A stretch of 64,000 nt of DNA from Canna indica (taxonomy: Eukaryota; Streptophyta; Magnoliopsida; Zingiberales; Cannaceae). The notes below the pieces were generated by a model. That model was not told where the DNA came from. It did not search any database and worked only from the letters and a program-made list of their open reading frames with translations. The DNA is taken from NCBI GenBank assembly GCA_034359265.1, contig CP136891.1:59558001-59622000 (forward strand), in the 5' to 3' direction. Within the stretch, counting starts at the first letter, position 1; every line of letters begins with the position of its first letter. A program made the translations under genes and the position numbers. Below, in pieces: positions 58,821-64,000 of the stretch.

Positions 58821-59850
58821 TTTGACTTGGGAGATTTTAAAAATTTTGATTTTCGCAAATTTGTACTAGACCCCAAAATTTAAATTTTTATTAATTCTTA
58901 AGTATTTTGATTTTTTAGACATTTTATTGAATCCAAATGGGGGTACTTCCTTTTTAACATTTATGTTTTAAAGTTCACTAATTTAAAGTTAAGAAATGTT
59001 AATATGACATGAAATGCTAGAAACTATCAAACTGCCCAGAATGCCCCCAATTAGTAAAACTGCCTAGAATTTTCAAAATACCCCCAATGACTCAATTTTG
59101 GATTTTGAGTCGTTGAGCTTGTTTGAACCCAAGCTTCTCTTGGTGTTTTCTCTATATAAATACCCCACCTACCTTCCATAAGATTTTAACACTTTATGAG
59201 ACATCTTTTAACCTCCAAGAGGCTTGATTGAGTCGTCTTTGTTAAAACTCTAGCTTTGAGCTTCTACCTCCTTGATTGAGTTTCATCATCAAAGGCATTA
59301 AGAGGAGGCTAGGATCTTGTGTTGGAACTAAGTATTGTATAAATTATGTTTTTACTCCATTTATTCTTGTATTTTGTTGTTAATATCATTATACGTCAAG
59401 TTGTGAAAACCTAGGATAGTGCTAGGTTTGTGTGTATGGTGGTAGCCTCAGTGTAGAGGCTTAAATCCACCGGTGTAACTTACTTTGCTAGGGTTAGTTG
59501 TGTAGTCCTTAGGAGAAGAGGTGCTGGGGTACTTTGGGTGTGAGGGTCGGTGTCTTAGCTTATAAATCCTCTTGTATGATACACTTAATCTAGTAAACTA
59601 GAGTTTCAAATCCTAAGCGAGATGCTTAGGTAGTGGAGTAGGCATTGGGGCCGAATCACTATAAATTTATTGTGTTAACATTGCCCTTGTGCGTGTTTGA
59701 TTACTTGTCAATTATCTTGTTTTCGTTTGCTATTAAATTGTGATTTTCCTAAAGTAATCAAGAAATAGTTAAAATCAAATTTAGACTACAATTTTAGTTA
59801 ACACACTATTCAACCCCCCTCCCTCTAGTGTGGTCATTCAACTTACACAA
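58821..59850 (+). mobile_element. Copia LTR fragment (Tork/SIRE-like layout)
   Basis: It carries a TATAAATA box at 59155-59162 and the block AGGTAGTGGAGTAGGCATTG...GAATCACTATAA, then CACTATTCAACCCCCCT and TCTAGTGTGGTCATTCAACTT. This parallels copia B LTR (AGGTAGTG(A/G)AGTAG, then CCCCCCTTCTAGTGTAG), so it is a related but distinct family. No primer site or gag follows. The left limit is set by the end of gypsy C and is approximate. Confidence 0.6.
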
Positions 59851-60820
59851 TATATAATCAGGTCTCGAGTCATCGGATTTTAAATTTTGATACCCAATAC
59901 CCAACTCAATTATGATCGGATTTAGTTGGATTGTACTCGACCCGACCCGACCCAACCAAAATAGTTCGGGCCGAGTCGGGTTCTCGGATTCATTGGGTCG
60001 ACTCGACCTAATGAACAACCCTATTAGGATGAATATAAAAAATGATACGTGGTTTAAAAAATAGGAGAATAAAATTTGCATCCACTTTGAATATAAATTA
60101 GGCTTTCTATTGGTGCAACCTAGGGTTGGCATCCCCTTATAACCGCACTTTAGAATAATCACAACTAAAACTGGTTATACATATGATATTCAAAATCAAA
60201 ATTAAAATCGATTAATTTTTATAATTGCTATATATAAGCAAAATTGATTACACATCTGCTATCTGATGGTTAACCGAATCTAACTAATCAGTTCAAATAA
60301 ATGTGGCTATCCAGATATTAAAGGGATAACCAATTACTAAAGGAATAATCGATTATTTAAAAATAGAAAAAAAAAAATGTTCTAGTACCAAAACTATCCA
60401 CTTTAGTTGAAGAAACATTTTTCCTAAAATAAATTGATGTAATAATATACCATTTCTTTTAATCTTTTGCCAAAATATCATACCAATAGAATTAAAATTG
60501 CATCTTTATTAAATTATATATATAATCAATTCTATAAGCATAACTAGTTTTGATTACCAGTTAAATTGAACCAAATTTAAATGATTTTCTAAATCTACTA
60601 AACGAAACCGAAATTGAATTGCAAAATTACTATCCATAATCAAATGTTGCGGACCGGTTAGTCGGTTATCCATGATTAACTAGATTATAGATGGTTGGAT
60701 TCTAGCTCTAGTAGCTGAATGGAGATCCATATTTCGAACTCTTACATACTCTAATTCGATTTACTACCCAATCAACAATTTGATGACATTCTTGAACGAT
60801 AAAATAAAAAAGATGGTTGT
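59851..60820. other. Debris of small DNA elements, no gene
   Basis: CGACCCGACCCGACCC (59939) and TCGGGCCGAGTCGGGTTCTCGG (59967), then GAACAACCCTATTA (60011), resemble the right half of a hAT-like element of the 36773 type. TAGGGTTGGCATCCCCTTA (60121) to TTGGATTCTAGCTCTA (60695) may be a second, decayed one built of AACCGATTA-type words. Neither has a confirmed target duplication. Confidence 0.4.
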
Positions 60821-61936
60821 TACATAGTTCATTAAGCTTTTATTCTCCCACATGTTGCTAATTCCAACTTAGGAGCTTGCTTATAGTCCCTTAAAGCTTC
60901 AATTATAATCTTTAAATTAGATTGAATGATAATTGTTAATTTGGTTTTGAATTGTGTTAGTGTTTGGCTTTTAAATGTTGGTTGTATTTGGCAAAAGAAG
61001 CTTTTTATGATTTTTCGGTTCTTGCACAGTCTCAACAAGTGAGAAGCTTTGCTTATGTTATGATAGTTTCAATGATTTCATCTGTCAATGACTTTCTAGA
61101 TATGATGACAGATTAAAGAGACAGTTTCAACTGCCTATAGTCTAAAGTATTCTGGACAATTTTTTGTGTGAATATGATGGTTGTTGGACTTTTGGTTTAA
61201 CGATGATTCTCTTGATATCTCTGGTCATTTAATCATCATTATTTATAATTTATGTTCAGTTGAGTTTTGAAGAGATTTCTATCCTTTATTTCTGGGCATT
61301 ATCATTTACATAAATGATCAAATGTTTATGATGCCTATTTATGTTTGATTGTTTCAAACATAGGAAACAAAGAGGGGAGTGATTGAAGTCAGTATTTTTT
61401 CAGATCCTTCATTTGTCATATATAAATACTTGTGAAGGGATCTATTGTTGACAACTCCATGGTGCCGAAATTCTGTTGCCAGTATTATAGGAGTTGAGAC
61501 TGCTTAGTGCAAAGAAGTCAACAACATACTCATTATATATTCATGCTGATATGATTGTGGGCTACTAACTCACTACAACACAAGGATTGTGTGGAGGACA
61601 AGACTCTGTGACTTGGATGTCATAGAGAGGGAAGTCGGTATATACATGTAATAGCAATAGATTTTGTTATTTTCGATTCACTGTAGTACGGATAGTTGAA
61701 TTTCAAAGTGTGAAATTCTAGAGGTAGAAGTTGTACTTTCTAATAATGGATTGGGCATTTGTCCGATGAGTGCCTCGCAGATTAGGAGACATATTTTTTC
61801 ACTGAACTATGTAAACAAATACTCGTGTTTCCGTATGTTTTATTTTGGTTTTTTACTTTGATACTTAAGGCAATTGTTATAGCAGTTGCAACTTCCTATG
61901 CAATTGTCATTTACAAAAGTTCCCTAAGAGACCTTA
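60821..61936 (+). repeat. Probable 5' LTR of SIRE-like copia element D
   Basis: It directly precedes a primer-site-like TGGTATTAGAAG at 61939. It is non-coding and T-rich, as LTRs of this group are. The right end near 61936 is well placed by the primer site. The left end is a guess, because the partner LTR is outside the window. Confidence 0.4.
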
Positions 61937-62019
61937 TTGTCATTTGGTATTAGAAGATTGTGCTAACCTTTATCGGCACAAGATCCTTGGTGTGTCTCTT
62001 ATATTTCAGGCTCAAGAGG

Positions 62020-64000
62020 GAAGGAATGCCAATGAAAAATTTTGTCAATGTTCCTCCACTTCTAGTTGAAACAAACTATGCTTATTGGAATGATCGGATA
62101 AGGGCTTTCATCAAATCCATAGATGATCATTGCTGAGACACTATAGAAGATGGCTATACTCTTCCAACTATTGATGGGTTTGAGAAGAAGCCAAAAAACC
62201 AGTATATTGAAGCAGGAGTTATTATTGCAAACTATGATAACAAGACCCTAAATGCCATTTTCAGTGGGGTTGATCCATCTTAGTTCAAACTTATCTCTGT
62301 TTGTACTCTTGCAAAGCAAGCTTGAGAGATTTTGTAAACAAATTATGAAGGTTCCTTGACTCTTCGTAAGTCAAAGGTTAAAACTCTCAATACCATATTT
62401 GAGAATGTGAAAATGGGGGAAGATGAAAGTATTCAAGATTTTCATGGGCGTATCAAAGAATTGATGAACAATGCTTTCAACCTAGACGAACCATTCTCTG
62501 AAGAAAAAGTGGTAAAATAAGTTCTAAGATCCATGTCTACCAAATTTGACATGAAGGCTGCTACTATAGGTGAAGTTCATGATCCCTCAACCATTATCCT
62601 TGACACCTTGATGGGTAAACTTGAAACATATGAGTTTGAACTGTTTGAGAAATACTCACATAAAGAAAAAAGGAGTAATTTTGCTTTCAATGCTACTAAA
62701 GATGAGAATAAGTCTGAAGACAGTTCAAAATAAAAGATGGATGCAACATATGCTCTTATAACAAAAAATTTTAGAGGATTTCTAAGGGCTAAGAACAAGC
62801 AAAATCAAAATTTGCAGTTCAAATAGCAATTTCAACCGCCTAGTTCAACCAGCTCCAAAATAAGTTTTTCCTTTGGTGAAAACAGAAGAAGTCAATCTTC
62901 TGCTGATAAGTTTGATCTCAAACAAAAGTCTAAAGGTGTTTAGTATTTTGAATGTGAAAAATATGGACATGTCAGATCTGAATGTCCAAATGTACAAAAA
63001 AAAAACTCAAAAAGTCTCTTACAGCTATCTGAAGTGATGATGAAGAAGAAGATGACACAGAAGAATCTGAGCAAGAAAACTATAGAGCTTTTGCTACATG
63101 CATAGTTAACATAGTTCCAACTGTCTTAACCCAAACATTGATTATGATTAAAATAAGACTCAGTGTGCTGACAGTCGTGAAGAAGCCTACCAAGAGATGT
63201 TTGATAAATGGATTGAAGTGACAAAACTCAACAAGACCCTTAGAAATCAAAACAAACTCTTGGTTGAACAAAAGAAGAAACTTGAGGAGGAAGTTGAGAC
63301 CTATCAAAGTAAGATTGCTAAAAAATCTGATAAATAATCCAAGTTGATTTTTGAACTTTAAAAGGTAAAGAAAGAAGCCAAAATGATGAATACTACTGGC
63401 ACTCTAAATGAAATTGTGGGTGCAGGAAAATCTCCTTCTAATCATGTTGGTCTTAGATACACTAGTTCGAGGCAGTCGAAACCCTAGTCTCAACTGCCCA
63501 CTCAAATGAAGAACTTCCATGAAAGCTCCTCAAGTCATCAATAGTCCATTACAAGGAAGGGAAGTAGAGTACCCACATGTTACTATTGCAAGTGTAGAGG
63601 ACACATAATAGCAAATTGTTTCAAGCTTGCCAGCAAACTAACGAGAAAGAAGCATGAAAATCTTTCAAAGCAAACGGTTAAACAAGTCTGGGTAAAGAAA
63701 ACTGATCTTAACTACAAAGTTACTTTTATGTCAAAGATTGTTGCTTCTCTTGGATCATGGTATTTCGACTGTGGTTGTTCTTAGCATATGACAGGAAATT
63801 CAAAAAATTTGAGAAATATTAAGGAACATGAAGGTGCAATTGTAACCTTTGGAGATGTAAGACATGGAAATATTATAGGAGTTGGAACTCTTAATGTTCT
63901 AGGAATACCTAGTTTGAAAGATGTCCTGCTGGTGGATGGTCTCAAGGCCAATCTTGTGAGTATCAGTCAATTATGTGACCAAAATTTAAATGTTCAATTC
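62020..64000 (+). pseudogene. SIRE-like copia element D: gag and start of protease
   Basis: Gag begins MPMKNFVNVPPLLVETNYAY (62026), then WNDRIRAFIKSIDDHC, the gag core around TLRKSKVKTLNTIFENVKMG and DESIQDFHGRIKELMNNAFN, and a first zinc knuckle with its leading Cys changed to Tyr (YFECEKYGHVRSEC, 62950). A coiled-coil part and an intact second knuckle (CYYCKCRGHIIANC, 63580) follow, then the protease start WYFDCGCS, where the usual catalytic DSG reads DCG and a stop follows. LVDGLKANLVSISQLCDQNL closes the visible part. About ten in-frame stops (for example 62136, 62282, 62520 and 63782) show it is dead. It runs off the window edge. Confidence 0.85.

Noticed and set aside
1..64000. CRISPR arrays, bacterial operons, rRNA and tRNA genes
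   Set aside because: No regularly spaced short direct repeats with unique spacers, no ribosome-binding-site-led gene runs and no tRNA-like cloverleaf were seen; the direct repeats are transposon- or minisatellite-type.

Overview
The window looks like plant nuclear DNA, most likely from a eudicot. It is AT-rich, has plant-type GT-AG introns, and carries Ty1/copia (SIRE-like and Tork-like), Ty3/gypsy chromovirus, CACTA, hAT-like and PIF/Harbinger-like transposons. Degenerate exons of plant families (myosin XI, NAC, KANADI, CIB/BPE-type bHLH) lie among them. I see no bacterial gene, rRNA, tRNA or CRISPR array. Nearly every coding stretch is broken, so this is a gene-poor, transposon-dominated interval.

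Layout. 1-7773: remnant of copia element A (reverse transcriptase, RNase H and a long LTR, + strand), into which a gag-only copia element B (1584-6919) inserted with target duplication CAACT. 7774-10000: 3' end and LTR of a chromovirus-like element, then unresolved repeat DNA. 10001-16125: inverted copies of element A, shuffled with a second element so that one composite junction is present twice. 17470-about 20000: a degenerate gypsy LTR on the minus strand, then tandem repeats and a long hairpin. 20980-25840 and 26512-40005: a direct segmental duplication of about 4.9 kb. Each copy carries, on the minus strand, a gene for a long acidic region joined to a cystatin-like C-terminal domain. Copy 2 has been opened by an 8.15-kb CACTA element (28595-36746), which itself holds a 2.3-kb gypsy solo LTR and a 280-bp MITE, and by a 441-bp hAT-like element (36773-37213). 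Copy 1 retains the empty sites.

40010-42125 is almost pure AT DNA ending in an (AT)n tract. 42174-48560 is the most unusual stretch. It holds exon-sized, intron-bearing, decayed pieces of at least six or seven unrelated host genes (NAC, U-box/ARM, an unknown membrane protein, CIB/BPE-type bHLH, myosin XI motor, SNU13/NHP2L1, KANADI), with CACTA-type termini at 42960 and 48919. This is what a gene-capturing transposon would leave.

48925-58820: a non-LTR zf-RVT remnant, then a decayed Ty3 chromovirus (pol 50110-52980) with a truncated 5' LTR and a 3' LTR from 53105 to 58820. That 3' LTR is split by a 3-kb PIF/Harbinger-like element (54737-57795) holding two further elements. 58821-64000: a copia LTR fragment, hAT-like debris, and the 5' part of a SIRE-like copia element (gag and protease start) running off the edge.

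The host genes do not form a pathway. The only candidate resident locus is the duplicated acidic/cystatin-like gene, and both copies carry frameshifts in the same 3' exon. Most of the readable history is in the insertion order, which is unusually easy to see because empty sites for several elements are preserved inside the window.
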